Of a DNA stretch of 64,000 nucleotides, positions 7,646 to 16,257 are shown one piece after another. The notes below the pieces were generated by a model. The model ran no database searches and was not told the DNA's origin. It was given only the letters and a program-made list of their open reading frames with translations. The position numbers and the translations under genes are program-made. Within the stretch, counting starts at the first letter, position 1; each line of letters opens with the position of its first letter. This DNA comes from DATACN01 sp038215095 (GTDB lineage: Bacteria; Actinomycetota; Thermoleophilia; Solirubrobacterales; Thermoleophilaceae): contig JBBQRG010000003.1 of the NCBI GenBank assembly GCA_038215095.1, forward strand, positions 11,420-75,419. Reading direction: 5' to 3'.

Positions 7646-9295
7646 CTAGATGAAGATGATGTTGAGGATCACGACGAGGGCGAGTGCCCCGGCCGCCAGC
7701 ACGATCGGGTTGCGCCACCAGATCTTGTCACTACCGGTCGCGACCTCGCGGTCGCTCTTCGGCGTGAGCGACCAGACCAGGCCGCGCAGCTCGTTATCCG
7801 GCCTGGGCTTGGTGAAGAGCGTGACCGCCACGGTGACGATCACGTCCGTGGTGAACGCGATGCCCGCGCCCCAGAAGTCAGCGGCGATCGGCGAGCCGAA
7901 GGAGATCGTGCCCTTTGAGTAGAGCAGGTGGGTCACGAAGGCTCCCAGGGTACCCGCGATCAGCCCGAAGAAGCCGCCCCAGGCGGTGGTGCGCTTCCAG
8001 AACATGCCCACGATGAAGGTCGCGAACAGCGGGGCGTTGAAGTACGAGAACAGCAGCTGCACGTAGTTCATGACGTTGGAGTAGCCCTTCGCGATGAAGG
8101 CCGTGCCGATCGAGATGGCGATGCCGGCCACCGTCGCGATGCGCCCGAAGCGCACGTAGTAGGCCGACGACTCGTTGCGCCGGAAGTAGCTCTGCCAGAG
8201 GTCGTAGGTCACGACCGTGTTGAAGGCGCTCACGTTGGCCGCGACGCCCGCCATGAAAGCGGCGATCAGGCCCGTGACCGCCAGGCCGAGCATCCCGTTC
8301 GGCAGGTACTTCGAGATGAGCAGCGGGATCGCGTTGTTGTACTGGAGCGCGTCGCTCTTGCCGCCCAGGCCCTTGACCGTCACGAGCGCCACCAGACCGG
8401 GGATGATCGTGAGCGCCGGGATGAAGATCTTCGGGTAGGCGGCGATCAGCGGCGTGCGCCGGGCGGCCGAGAGGTTGCGCGCCGAGAGGGCGCGCTGGAC
8501 CTCGGCGAAGTTGGTGGTCCAGTAGCCGAACGAAAGCACGAAGCCGAGCCCGAAGATCGTGGAGATGAAGTTGGCGCCGAGCGGGTTGTTCCCGCCGATG
8601 CCGAGGCCCTTCCACGCGTGCAGGCCGGGCTCGCCGAGCTTGGTGTCGCGCACCCGGTCGGCCAATCCCGACACGCCGCCCACGGCATGCAGGGCGATCA
8701 GCACCAGCGGCACCAGCGCCGCGACGATCAGGAAGAACTGCAGCACCTCGTTGTAGATCGCCGAGGTCAGCCCGCCGAGCGTGATGTACACCAGCACGAT
8801 CGCGGCGGCCACCAGGATCGCCACCGAGATCGACCAGCCCAGCATCAGCGAGAGCACCAGCCCGAGCGCGAACAGGTTCACGCCGCTGATCAGGATCGTC
8901 GCCACGGCGAACGACATCGCGTTGAAGAAGTGGGTCTGGTCGTTGTAGCGCTTGCGCAGGTACTCGGGGACGCTGCGCACCTTCGACCCGTAGTAGAAGG
9001 GCATCATCACGATGCCCAGGAAGATCATGGCCGGGATGGCGCCGATCCAGTAGAAGTGCACCGTCGCGACGCCGTACTGCGCGCCGTTGGCCGCCATGCC
9101 GAGGATCTCCAGCGCGCCGAGGTTGGCGGCGATGAAGGCAAGGCCGGTGATCCAGGCCGGCAGCGAGCGGCCGGACAGGAAGAAGTCGACGTCCGTCTTG
9201 ATCAGGCGCCGCGCGGCGACGCCGATTCCGATGACCACCGTGAAGTAGATGGCGATGATCAGGTAGTCGAGCGCGCTGGCGTCGATCCGGAGCAC
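7646..9295 (-). CDS. Sodium:solute symporter (SSS family), probable sugar transporter
   Basis: A 549-residue inner-membrane symporter with about 14 hydrophobic helices. The N-terminal part (FFLSGRSLPAWITGLAFIAANLG) and the region EILGMAANGAQYG resemble the vSGLT-type sodium/galactose branch of the SSS family. GTG 9295 puts the first helix (YLIIAIYFTVVIGIG) about ten residues from the start. The neighbouring galactokinase, ROK kinase and GH1 enzyme support sugar as the substrate, but this is inferred from context. It is followed by a small membrane-protein gene and preceded by the GH1 gene on the same strand, 31 bases away. Confidence 0.9.
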   Translation of the reverse strand: MLRIDASALDYLIIAIYFTVVIGIGVAARRLIKTDVDFFLSGRSLPAWITGLAFIAANLGALEILGMAANGAQYGVATVHFYWIGAIPAMIFLGIVMMPFYYGSKVRSVPEYLRKRYNDQTHFFNAMSFAVATILISGVNLFALGLVLSLMLGWSISVAILVAAAIVLVYITLGGLTSAIYNEVLQFFLIVAALVPLVLIALHAVGGVSGLADRVRDTKLGEPGLHAWKGLGIGGNNPLGANFISTIFGLGFVLSFGYWTTNFAEVQRALSARNLSAARRTPLIAAYPKIFIPALTIIPGLVALVTVKGLGGKSDALQYNNAIPLLISKYLPNGMLGLAVTGLIAAFMAGVAANVSAFNTVVTYDLWQSYFRRNESSAYYVRFGRIATVAGIAISIGTAFIAKGYSNVMNYVQLLFSYFNAPLFATFIVGMFWKRTTAWGGFFGLIAGTLGAFVTHLLYSKGTISFGSPIAADFWGAGIAFTTDVIVTVAVTLFTKPRPDNELRGLVWSLTPKSDREVATGSDKIWWRNPIVLAAGALALVVILNIIFI

Positions 9296-9326
9296 TGGCC
9301 GCCACCTACCCCTTGTGCCGATGCGC

Positions 9327-10361
9327 CTAAACCGCTCGTAGCGCAGACAGCTCGTTGCTGCGCGCGACGCGGCCGAATGCCTCGGCCCTCGGCCTGACCA
9401 CGCGGCGCAGGCCGCGGTCGCGTTCGATGCCCACGAGGCCGAAGGTGGGCCGGTACCCCTCAGCCCACTCGAAGTTGTCGAACGACGACCAGTAGAGGTA
9501 GCCGCGCACGTCGATTCCCTCGTCGAGCGCACGCTTGACGGCCCCGAGATGCGACTCGAGGTAGTCCACACGCTTGGAGTCGTCGCCCGTGGCGATGCCG
9601 TTCTCGGTGACCACAAGCGCGCCGGGCGGCTCGCGCATGAGCGTGTAGTACTGCACGCCGGCGAACTCGCCCGGCAGGTCCTCGAGATAGGGCTCCACCA
9701 TCTCCGCCGGGCGCGGGTCGCCCGCCTCGAAGGCGGGCAGCTGCAGGCAGATTCCGGCGCGCTCGAACAGCGGCGCCGCCACGCGGTGTGCCTCGATCAG
9801 GGTGCGCGTGACCCGGCGCCACTCGCCCTCGTCGCTGTGCCCCGGCGGGTGCATCCCCTCGCGGTAGCCGAACAGCGCCACGATCTGCGGCTCGTTGATC
9901 GTGCAGGTCCACGGCATCAGCCCGCCGAGCTCGCTCGCCACGCGCTCGCAGTAGCGCGCGAAGCGCTCCACGGCGTCGGCCGCCAGCCAGCCGCCGCGCT
10001 CGGCGAACCAGCGCGGATTGGTGAAGTGGTGCAGCGTCACGAAGGCCGTGAGGCCGTTCTCAGCCAGGCACTCGAGCACGCGGCGGTAGTGGCCGAGGGC
10101 CGCACTGCTCCACTCTCCGGAGGCCGGCTCGATGCGCGACCACTCGAGCGAGAGCCGATGGGCGTTCTGGCCGAGCCCCGCCAGCAGCTCGAAGTCCTCG
10201 CGATAGCGGTGGTACTGGTCGATGGCGTCGCCGGAGGGCTCGACGGCCGTGGAGCCGTCGGTGTGCTCCCAGGCCCACCAGTCGTTGTTCACGTTGCTGC
10301 CCTCGACCTGGTGGGCGGCCGTCGAGCTGCCCCAGAGGAAGCCTTCCGGGAAGTCGGCCAT
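9327..10361 (-). CDS. GH1 beta-glycosidase, short form
   Basis: Hydrolyses beta-linked glucosides or galactosides in the cytoplasm. It opens with the family signature FPEGFLWGSSTAAHQVEG; the acid/base Glu157 is in TINEP and the nucleophile Glu253 in VTENG, with YLYWSSFDNFEWAEGY near the end. It is only 344 residues, about 100 shorter than usual. Most of the missing length is between the YYT block (residue 240) and VTENG (250), which are normally 60-70 residues apart, so an internal deletion is likely. Both catalytic residues survive, and activity is uncertain. It is the first gene of the leftward set GH1-symporter-membrane protein. Confidence 0.88.
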   Translation of the reverse strand: MADFPEGFLWGSSTAAHQVEGSNVNNDWWAWEHTDGSTAVEPSGDAIDQYHRYREDFELLAGLGQNAHRLSLEWSRIEPASGEWSSAALGHYRRVLECLAENGLTAFVTLHHFTNPRWFAERGGWLAADAVERFARYCERVASELGGLMPWTCTINEPQIVALFGYREGMHPPGHSDEGEWRRVTRTLIEAHRVAAPLFERAGICLQLPAFEAGDPRPAEMVEPYLEDLPGEFAGVQYYTLMREPPGALVVTENGIATGDDSKRVDYLESHLGAVKRALDEGIDVRGYLYWSSFDNFEWAEGYRPTFGLVGIERDRGLRRVVRPRAEAFGRVARSNELSALRAV

Positions 10362-10386
10362 CGCCTATCTGATACAAGATTCGGCC

Positions 10387-10491
10387 GTGGACCGCCGACT
10401 GGCCCAGAAGAACCTCCGTACCGGCCTGGTGGCCGCCGCGATCATCCTGGTGGTGTTCGCCGCGGCGTTCCTGACGGGCTACATCTACTGA
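10387..10491 (+). CDS. 34-residue single-TM protein, probable small cytochrome oxidase subunit
   Basis: GTG 10387 begins a tiny protein with a basic N-terminus (DRRLAQKNLRTG) and one hydrophobic helix ending in LTGYIY. It overlaps the next gene by one base of its TGA (ATG 10491). Its size and shape match the one-helix accessory subunits that accompany heme-copper oxidases in actinobacteria. The caa3-type genes begin 1.4 kb downstream. Function is inferred from shape and location. Confidence 0.6.
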   Translation: MDRRLAQKNLRTGLVAAAIILVVFAAAFLTGYIY

Positions 10492-10730
10492 TGACCGGCG
10501 AGGCCCAGCCCGAGCGGCACGAGGACGTGCCGGAGCCCGGCGAGCCGGTGCACCTGCCCGAGCCCTCCTACCTGCCGGTGCTGATGGCGTTCGCCATCAC
10601 GGTCGTCGTCGTGGGCGTCGTCCTGAACTGGTTCATCGTGGGCATCGGCGTGGTGATCTTCCTCGTGGTGCTCGTGCGCTGGGTGCGCGCGGTGCGCAGG
10701 GAGATGGCGGACCTGCCGCTCGAGCACTGA
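10491..10730 (+). CDS. Cytochrome c oxidase subunit IV-like membrane protein
   Basis: A 79-residue protein with a hydrophilic N-terminus (VHLPEPSYLPV), two close hydrophobic helices (about residues 30-45 and 47-63) and the C-terminal motif REMADLPLEH. This pattern is typical of the small subunit IV of actinobacterial aa3/caa3 oxidases, which stabilises the core. The start overlaps the preceding stop. It sits apart from the main cta operon, separated by a CBS gene and an AraC-type gene. Confidence 0.7.
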   Translation: MTGEAQPERHEDVPEPGEPVHLPEPSYLPVLMAFAITVVVVGVVLNWFIVGIGVVIFLVVLVRWVRAVRREMADLPLEH

Positions 10731-10746
10731 GCGCTACGCTCGCTCC

Positions 10747-10953
10747 ATGGAGGAGGACCCCACCACCCAGGAGCTGCGCATCGAGCAGCTCCGGCGCGAG
10801 GAGGGCGAGCGCGAGCGGGCGGAGGACGCGCCCACCGAGGACGCCACCGACCAGCACGAGGCCCGTGCCTCGAAGGCCGAGTACCTGCGCCAGAAGCTCG
10901 AGCAGCGCGCCGACGCGGAGCGCCGCGCCGGCAACGAGAACGACGAGGGCTAG
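10747..10953 (+). CDS. Small charged hypothetical protein
   Basis: A 68-residue, very hydrophilic protein rich in Glu, Arg and Ala, likely alpha-helical or coiled-coil (ELRIEQLRREEGERERAED, then KAEYLRQKLEQRADAERR). There is no membrane segment and no Cys. It follows the subunit IV-like gene by 16 bases on the same strand and abuts the end of the convergent CBS gene. Unknown family. Confidence 0.6.
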   Translation: MEEDPTTQELRIEQLRREEGERERAEDAPTEDATDQHEARASKAEYLRQKLEQRADAERRAGNENDEG

Positions 10954-11373
10954 CTAGCCGGACACTTCGGCCGCGGGGCCGGGCATCTCGCTGGTGGCGC
11001 CATCGCTGACCCAGCAGCGCACGATGTCGCGCATCGAGATCACGCCCACCAGCTCGCCGCCGTCCACGATCACCAGGTGGCGGAAGCCGCCCCGAACCAT
11101 CGCCTCGGCCGCCCGCTCGAGCGACCACTCGGGCGACGCGAACGTGAGCTTGGCGGAGAGGTGGTCCTCCACTTTCTCGCTGTCCGGGCTCTGGCCGGCG
11201 CCGACGGACTGCAGCAGGTCGCGCTCGGTCAGGATGCCGGGACCGGGCTGCTCCGGGTCGATCACGACTGCCGCGCCTACGTTTCGCTCTGCCATCGAGC
11301 TGGCCGCCTCGCGAAGGGAGTGGCCGGGGTTCACGGTCAGGACCACGCCGCTCATCGCGTCTTTTACGTGCAC
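10954..11373 (-). CDS. Tandem CBS-domain protein
   Basis: A 139-residue protein made of two CBS motifs: residues ~3-60 (VKDAMSGVVLTVNPGHSL ... GILTERDLL) and ~70-128 (ASPEWSLERAAEAM ... LVGVISMRDIV). Such pairs bind adenosine nucleotides and act as energy sensors, free or attached to partners. GTG 11373 is used. It is encoded on the opposite strand to the oxidase genes, so a link to respiration is only a guess. Confidence 0.9.
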   Translation of the reverse strand: MHVKDAMSGVVLTVNPGHSLREAASSMAERNVGAAVVIDPEQPGPGILTERDLLQSVGAGQSPDSEKVEDHLSAKLTFASPEWSLERAAEAMVRGGFRHLVIVDGGELVGVISMRDIVRCWVSDGATSEMPGPAAEVSG

Positions 11374-11431
11374 TCAGCCTCCCGTTCCTAGTGCGAATTG
11401 GCGCTTGACCCTATCGCAGGCATCCAATCGG

Positions 11432-11812
11432 GTGGAAGCCGCGTATGGATGGTTAGTGCGGGAGTCGACCATCGAGCGGCGCAGGGAGCTGTTTCACGAG
11501 GCAGCGGAGGTCGTGCAGCGCGAATATCGCGACGATCTCGGCCTCGACGACATCGCCCACCGCCTCGCCTCGTCGCGGCGCCAGCTGCAGCGAGCCTTCG
11601 CCGAGGCCGGCGAGACCACCTTCCGCTCCTACCTCCAGCGCGTGCGCATGGCGCGCGCCGCGGAGCTCCTGCGAGAGGGCGCCCTGCCCGTGCACCGGGT
11701 GGCCAGCGCCGTCGGCTATCGCCAGCCCGCCCAATTCGCCAAGGCCTTCCGGCGCCACCACGGACGCCCGCCCTCGGCCTTCCGCCAGGCATCACACACC
11801 CTGGCAGCCTGA
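11432..11812 (+). CDS. AraC-type DNA-binding protein (HTH domain only)
   Basis: About 126 residues containing a complete AraC/XylS double helix-turn-helix: first HTH around LGLDDIAHRLASSRRQLQRAF, second around PVHRVASAVGYRQPAQFAKA, followed by the conserved FRRHHGRPPSAFR. There is no ligand-binding domain. GTG 11432 is chosen; GTG 11456 is an alternative that would remove eight residues. It lies 40 bases upstream of the cta operon on the same strand and could regulate it or be read into it, but no operator is recognisable. Confidence 0.85.
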   Translation: MEAAYGWLVRESTIERRRELFHEAAEVVQREYRDDLGLDDIAHRLASSRRQLQRAFAEAGETTFRSYLQRVRMARAAELLREGALPVHRVASAVGYRQPAQFAKAFRRHHGRPPSAFRQASHTLAA

Positions 11813-11852
11813 CGCTCGCGCCCGTCGTCGGCGTTAAATAGACTCGCGCGCC

Positions 11853-12887
11853 GTGCGCAGGCACCCCCTGGCCCAGATGATCGCCCTCGGCGTTTTTGCC
11901 GCCATCGTGGGCACCGCGATCGTGCTCCTGATGGACTGGTTCCCGACGGGGGCCGACACCGCCGCGCCGACGATCGACACGCTCTACGACGTCCTGCTCG
12001 TCTTCTCGGTGCCGATCTTCGTGCTCGTGATGTCGGTGGTGATCTACTCGGTCGTCAAGTTCCGGGCCCGCCCGGGCGACATGGGCGACGGGGCGCCCAT
12101 CCACGGCAATACGAGGCTCGAGGTGTTCTGGGTCACGGTGCCGTTCCTGATCGTGACCGGGCTCTCGGTGTACGGCTGGGTCGTCCTCAACGATATCGAG
12201 AAGAAGAAGCCGAACACGATGATCGTGAACGTGACCGCGCAGCAGTTCACCTGGCACTTCGACTATCCCGGCCAGAAGGTCACCTCCGACCAGCTGATGC
12301 TGCCGAAGGACCGCCCGGTCGAGTTCCGGCTGCACAGCAAGGACGTGATCCACTCGTTCTGGGTGCCTGAGTTCCGCCTGAAGTCTGACATCGTGCCCGG
12401 GATGACCACGAAGATCCGCCTCACGCCCAACCGGGTCGGCTCGTGGAACGTGGTCTGCGCGGAGCTCTGCGGCCTCGGCCACTCGACGATGCGCCAGCAG
12501 GTCACGGTCATGCCCAGCTCGGCCTTCCAGGCGTGGGTGCAGAAGAACGGCAAGGGTGGGCAGCAGGCAGCGGGCGGTGGGCAGGCAGGCGGCGCGGCCG
12601 CCGGCAAGTCCGCCTTCGCTTCGAATGGCTGTGCCGGGTGCCATACGTTCAAGGCCTCCAATGCCAGCGGGACCGTCGGTCCGAATCTCGATCAGCTCAA
12701 GGCCGTCGCGGCCAAGCGCGAGAAGGGCAAGAGTGCCGCGGCCTACGTCAAGCAGTCCATCGAGGACCCACGAGCCTTCACGGTCAAGGGCTTCCCGAAG
12801 AACGTGATGCCCACGACCTTCAAGAAGGACATACCGCCTCAGCAACTCGACGCGCTCGTCCAGTACCTTCTGGGCGGAGGCAAGTGA
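11853..12887 (+). CDS. ctaC: Cytochrome c oxidase subunit II with fused cytochrome c (caa3 type)
   Basis: Accepts electrons on its extracytoplasmic side and passes them through CuA to subunit I. Two TM helices (about residues 11-29 and 47-68) precede a cupredoxin domain with a full CuA set: His167, Cys202, Glu204, Cys206, His210 and Met213. A Gly/Ala/Gln linker (about 233-252) leads to a C-terminal class I cytochrome c with Cys260-x-x-Cys263-His264 and axial Met319. No lipobox is evident. Its stop overlaps the GTG of ctaD. Confidence 0.96.
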   Translation: MRRHPLAQMIALGVFAAIVGTAIVLLMDWFPTGADTAAPTIDTLYDVLLVFSVPIFVLVMSVVIYSVVKFRARPGDMGDGAPIHGNTRLEVFWVTVPFLIVTGLSVYGWVVLNDIEKKKPNTMIVNVTAQQFTWHFDYPGQKVTSDQLMLPKDRPVEFRLHSKDVIHSFWVPEFRLKSDIVPGMTTKIRLTPNRVGSWNVVCAELCGLGHSTMRQQVTVMPSSAFQAWVQKNGKGGQQAAGGGQAGGAAAGKSAFASNGCAGCHTFKASNASGTVGPNLDQLKAVAAKREKGKSAAAYVKQSIEDPRAFTVKGFPKNVMPTTFKKDIPPQQLDALVQYLLGGGK

Positions 12888-14800
12888 CCCTGGCAGCCAG
12901 ACTCAGAGCCCCGGGCTGGTATCGCGCCGCCCTGTCCCAGCCGAGCGGCTTCGCGCTCGCCTTCGGGATCGTCACCCTGGCGCGGCTGGCCTACGGCTAC
13001 GACCCGCTGATCGACTGGACCGCGATCGTCACGATCGCGATGGTCGCCCTGCCGCTCGGCTTCCTCGTCGGCATCGGCTGCTTCGACTACTGGTTCCGCT
13101 GGGCCTCAGGCGCGCCCACCATCCCCGAGGACCACTCGGGCCACGGCGCCCGCACCTGGAAGGACTACTTCCGGGTGAACACCGATCACAAGGTGATCGG
13201 GATCCAGTACATCTGCACTACGTTCTTCTTCTTCATCGCCGGCGGCCTGATGGCAATGGTGATGCGTGCCGAGCTGGCGCAGCCCGGCACCCAGTTCGTC
13301 GACGCGAACACCTTCAACGGGCTGTTCTCGGTGCACGCGTCGCTGATGATCTTCCTGTTCATCATCCCGGTCTTCGCCGGCATCGCGAACTACGTGATCC
13401 CGCTAATGATCGGGGCGCCGGACATGGCCTTCCCACGGCTGAACGCGCTCTCCTACTGGATGCTGCCGATGGCCGGCATCCTGATGCTGGCCAGCTTCTT
13501 CGCCCCCGGCGGCGCCTTCGCCACCGGCTGGACCGCCTACGCGCCGCTGTCCACGCAGACGCCGCTCGGCCAGACCTTCTTCACGGTCGCCGTGCAGTTC
13601 GCGGGCGCGTCGTCGATCGCTACGGCGCTCAACTTCCTGGTCACGATCATCACCATGCGCGCGCCGGGCATGACCTTCTGGCGCATGCCGCTCCTGGTGT
13701 GGGCCAACTTCACCACCTCCCTGCTCGTGGTGATCGCCACCCCGTTCATCGCAGGCTCGCAGTTCTTCGTCCTCTTCGACCGGGCGCTAGGCACTCACTT
13801 CTTCGACCCGGGGCACGGCGGCGACGTGATCATGTACCAGCACGTCTTCTGGTTCTACTCGCACCCGGCCGTCTACATCATGATGCTGCCGGGCTTCGGG
13901 ATCATCAGCGAGGTCATCTCGACGCACGCCCGCAAGCCGATCTTCGGCTACCGGATGATGGCGTTCTCGCTGGTGGCGATCGTGATCCTGGGCTTCACGG
14001 TCTGGGCCCACCACATGTTCGTGTCGGGCATGTTCTCCTGGCTGCGGGTGCCGATGATGATCACCACGATGCTGATCGCGGTGCCCACCGGCATCAAGAT
14101 CTTCTCGTGGCTGGCCACGCTGTGGAGAGGCGTGATCCACCTGAGAACGCCGATGCTGTTCGCGCTCGGCTTCATCACGATGTTCACGCTCGGCGGGATC
14201 AGCGGCATCATGCTCGCGGTCATCCCGTTCGACATCCACGTGTCGGACACGTACTTCGTGGTGGCCCACATCCACTACGTGCTGTTCGGCGGCAGCGTGT
14301 TCACGATCTTCGCCGGGATCTACCACTGGTTCCCGAAGATGACCGGCCGGATGTACAGCGAGGGCCTCGGCAAGCTGCACTTCTGGCTCTCGTTCGTGTT
14401 CTTCAACCTCACCTTCGGCCCGATGCACTTCGTGGGCATCGACGGCATGCCCAGGCGAGTGGCCGACTACGCCGAGAAGTTCGCCACGCTGAACCTCTTC
14501 ATCAGCATCTCGAGCTTCATCTTCGGGCTCTCGTTCCTGATTTTCCTCTACAACATGATCGCCTCGTGGCGGTACGGGCCGCGCGCGGTGGGCAACCCGT
14601 GGCGCGCCCACTCGATCGAGTGGCAGGTGTCTTCGCCGCCGCCGACCTTCAACTTCGACGAGGTGCCCACGGTGGTGGGCGGCCCCTACGAGTACGGCGT
14701 GCCCGGCGCCGTGCACGCGGTGTTCAAGGAGAAGGCCGCGGCCGCATCGGCACAGCCCGCGCCGGCCGGCGGCGGCGGAGCGCCGCCTCCCAACGAATGA
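12884..14800 (+). CDS. ctaD: Cytochrome c oxidase subunit I, A2-type heme-copper oxidase
   Basis: Core oxygen-reducing, proton-pumping subunit, 638 residues with at least 12 helices. Heme a ligands are His151 and His464, heme a3 ligand His462, and CuB ligands His327, His376 and His377, with the cross-link Tyr331. Helix VI reads FWFYSHPAVY: the Tyr-Ser pair replaces the Glu-bearing GHPEV of A1 enzymes, marking the A2 subfamily known from caa3 oxidases such as that of Rhodothermus. GTG 12884 overlaps the ctaC stop (GTGA). The Pro/Gly/Ala-rich tail (last ~25 residues) is unusual but in frame. Confidence 0.96.
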   Translation: MTLAARLRAPGWYRAALSQPSGFALAFGIVTLARLAYGYDPLIDWTAIVTIAMVALPLGFLVGIGCFDYWFRWASGAPTIPEDHSGHGARTWKDYFRVNTDHKVIGIQYICTTFFFFIAGGLMAMVMRAELAQPGTQFVDANTFNGLFSVHASLMIFLFIIPVFAGIANYVIPLMIGAPDMAFPRLNALSYWMLPMAGILMLASFFAPGGAFATGWTAYAPLSTQTPLGQTFFTVAVQFAGASSIATALNFLVTIITMRAPGMTFWRMPLLVWANFTTSLLVVIATPFIAGSQFFVLFDRALGTHFFDPGHGGDVIMYQHVFWFYSHPAVYIMMLPGFGIISEVISTHARKPIFGYRMMAFSLVAIVILGFTVWAHHMFVSGMFSWLRVPMMITTMLIAVPTGIKIFSWLATLWRGVIHLRTPMLFALGFITMFTLGGISGIMLAVIPFDIHVSDTYFVVAHIHYVLFGGSVFTIFAGIYHWFPKMTGRMYSEGLGKLHFWLSFVFFNLTFGPMHFVGIDGMPRRVADYAEKFATLNLFISISSFIFGLSFLIFLYNMIASWRYGPRAVGNPWRAHSIEWQVSSPPPTFNFDEVPTVVGGPYEYGVPGAVHAVFKEKAAAASAQPAPAGGGGAPPPNE

Positions 14801-15621
14801 GCGACGCGGCTCCCAAGCGCATCCTCGTGGTGGCCAATGAGACCGTGGCCGGCAAGCCGCTGATCGACGCGGTGAAGAAGCGCGCCGACGAGGGTCCCGT
14901 CTCCGTGCACGTGATCTGCCCGCAGAACCAGCCCAAGCACGGCTACGTGATCTACGAGGAGCACACCCGCGACGCCGCCGAGAACCGCCTGGAGATGACG
15001 CTGGCGCTGCTGCGCGAGGTCGGCATCGAGGCCGACGGCGAGGTCATGGACCCCGACCCCTACGCGGCGATCATGGACGCGCTGGGCGAGGAGGACTACG
15101 ACGAGATCATCCTCTCCACCCACCCCGAGACGCGCTCGGGCTGGATGCGCGAGAACCTTGTGGACCGCGTGTCACGCGCCACGCGCCGCCCGGTCGAGCA
15201 CGTGGTGGTGGACCTGGCCGAGGGCCACGAGGGAGCCAAGCGCACGCTCGTGGTGGCCAACCAGACGGTCGACTCGCGCGACCTGATCGAGACGCTCAAG
15301 AAGAAGGGCGCCGAGGGCGAGCACCAGTTCTTCGTGATCCTGCCGCAGTCGGGCGCCGAGGACAACGACGAGGAGGCCGCCGAGCGGCTGGCCACCACGC
15401 TCACGGAGCTCCAGGAGGCCGGCATCGAGGCGATGGGCCAGGTCGTCCACCCGGACCCCTATACGGCCATCCAGAACGCGATGCAGGACTACGGCGCCGA
15501 CGACGTGCTCATCTCCACCTTCCCCGAGACCCGCTCGGGCTGGCTGCGCAACGACCTCGTCGAGCGGGTGCGCGCCGCCACCAACCGCCCCGTCGAGCAC
15601 ATCGTGAGCGAGGAGGGCTAG
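14797..15621 (+). CDS. Tandem UspA-like protein inside the cytochrome oxidase operon
   Basis: A 274-residue soluble protein made of two similar halves: residues 7-139 (ILVVANETV ... STHPETRSGWMRENLVDRV) and 148-274 (TLVVANQTV ... STFPETRSGWLRNDLVERV). Each half has an alpha/beta Usp-like fold signal with the conserved block PETRSGW and ends in RPVEH. No glycine-rich ATP loop is seen. The ATG overlaps the ctaD stop (ATGA) and ctaE starts on the next base after its stop, so it is translated with the oxidase subunits. A role in assembly, or in sensing nucleotide or redox state for the oxidase, is possible but unproven. Confidence 0.88.
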   Translation: MSDAAPKRILVVANETVAGKPLIDAVKKRADEGPVSVHVICPQNQPKHGYVIYEEHTRDAAENRLEMTLALLREVGIEADGEVMDPDPYAAIMDALGEEDYDEIILSTHPETRSGWMRENLVDRVSRATRRPVEHVVVDLAEGHEGAKRTLVVANQTVDSRDLIETLKKKGAEGEHQFFVILPQSGAEDNDEEAAERLATTLTELQEAGIEAMGQVVHPDPYTAIQNAMQDYGADDVLISTFPETRSGWLRNDLVERVRAATNRPVEHIVSEEG

Positions 15622-16257
15622 ATGGAATCCGCGTCCGTCTCGATCGCCGGCGACCTCAAGCACCAGCACGGCGACGACGCCCACGAGGAGCACCCGCCCG
15701 AGCCCAACGTCTCGTCCCGCATCGAGGCCCAGACGCTCGGCATGTACCTCTTCATCATCTCCGAGGTGATGCTCTTCGGAGCGTTCTTCACGGCCTACTT
15801 CTTCGTCCGGGTCGTGAACGGCGACCCGTGGCCTGCCTCCGGCGAAGAGATCCCCAAGGTGATCGCGGGCGTGAACACGGCGATCCTGATCTCCTCGAGC
15901 TTCACGATGCACTGGGCGCTCGAGGGCGCGCGCAACGAGAACCGCCGCGCGCTGCGGGTGGGGATGCTCACCACCTTCCTGCTGGGCCTGACCTTCCTCA
16001 CCGTGCAGATCAACGAGTACGTGCACCTGGGCTTCGCCCCGCACGACAACGCGCAGGGCACGATCTTCTACTGCCTCACCGGCTTGCACGGCGCCCACGT
16101 GTTCGTGGGCCTGAACCTGCTCGCCTTCGCGACCGTCCGCGCCTTCCGCGGGCACTTCTCGGCGAAGGAGCACCGCGGCGTCGAGGTGCCGGGCATCTAC
16201 TGGCACTTCGTCGATGTCATGTGGATCTTCGTGTATTCGACGATCTACCTCCTCTGA
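15622..16257 (+). CDS. ctaE: Cytochrome c oxidase subunit III
   Basis: A membrane subunit that stabilises the oxidase core. Its 211 residues contain about five helices after a His/Asp-rich N-terminal segment of 30 residues (HQHGDDAHEEH). Typical motifs are GMYLFIISEVMLFGAFFTAYF, GLHGAHVFVGL and YWHFVDVMWIFVYSTIYLL. It begins right after the Usp-like gene and overlaps the next small gene by one base. The His-rich start could bind metal, though this is speculative. Confidence 0.95.
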   Translation: MESASVSIAGDLKHQHGDDAHEEHPPEPNVSSRIEAQTLGMYLFIISEVMLFGAFFTAYFFVRVVNGDPWPASGEEIPKVIAGVNTAILISSSFTMHWALEGARNENRRALRVGMLTTFLLGLTFLTVQINEYVHLGFAPHDNAQGTIFYCLTGLHGAHVFVGLNLLAFATVRAFRGHFSAKEHRGVEVPGIYWHFVDVMWIFVYSTIYLL

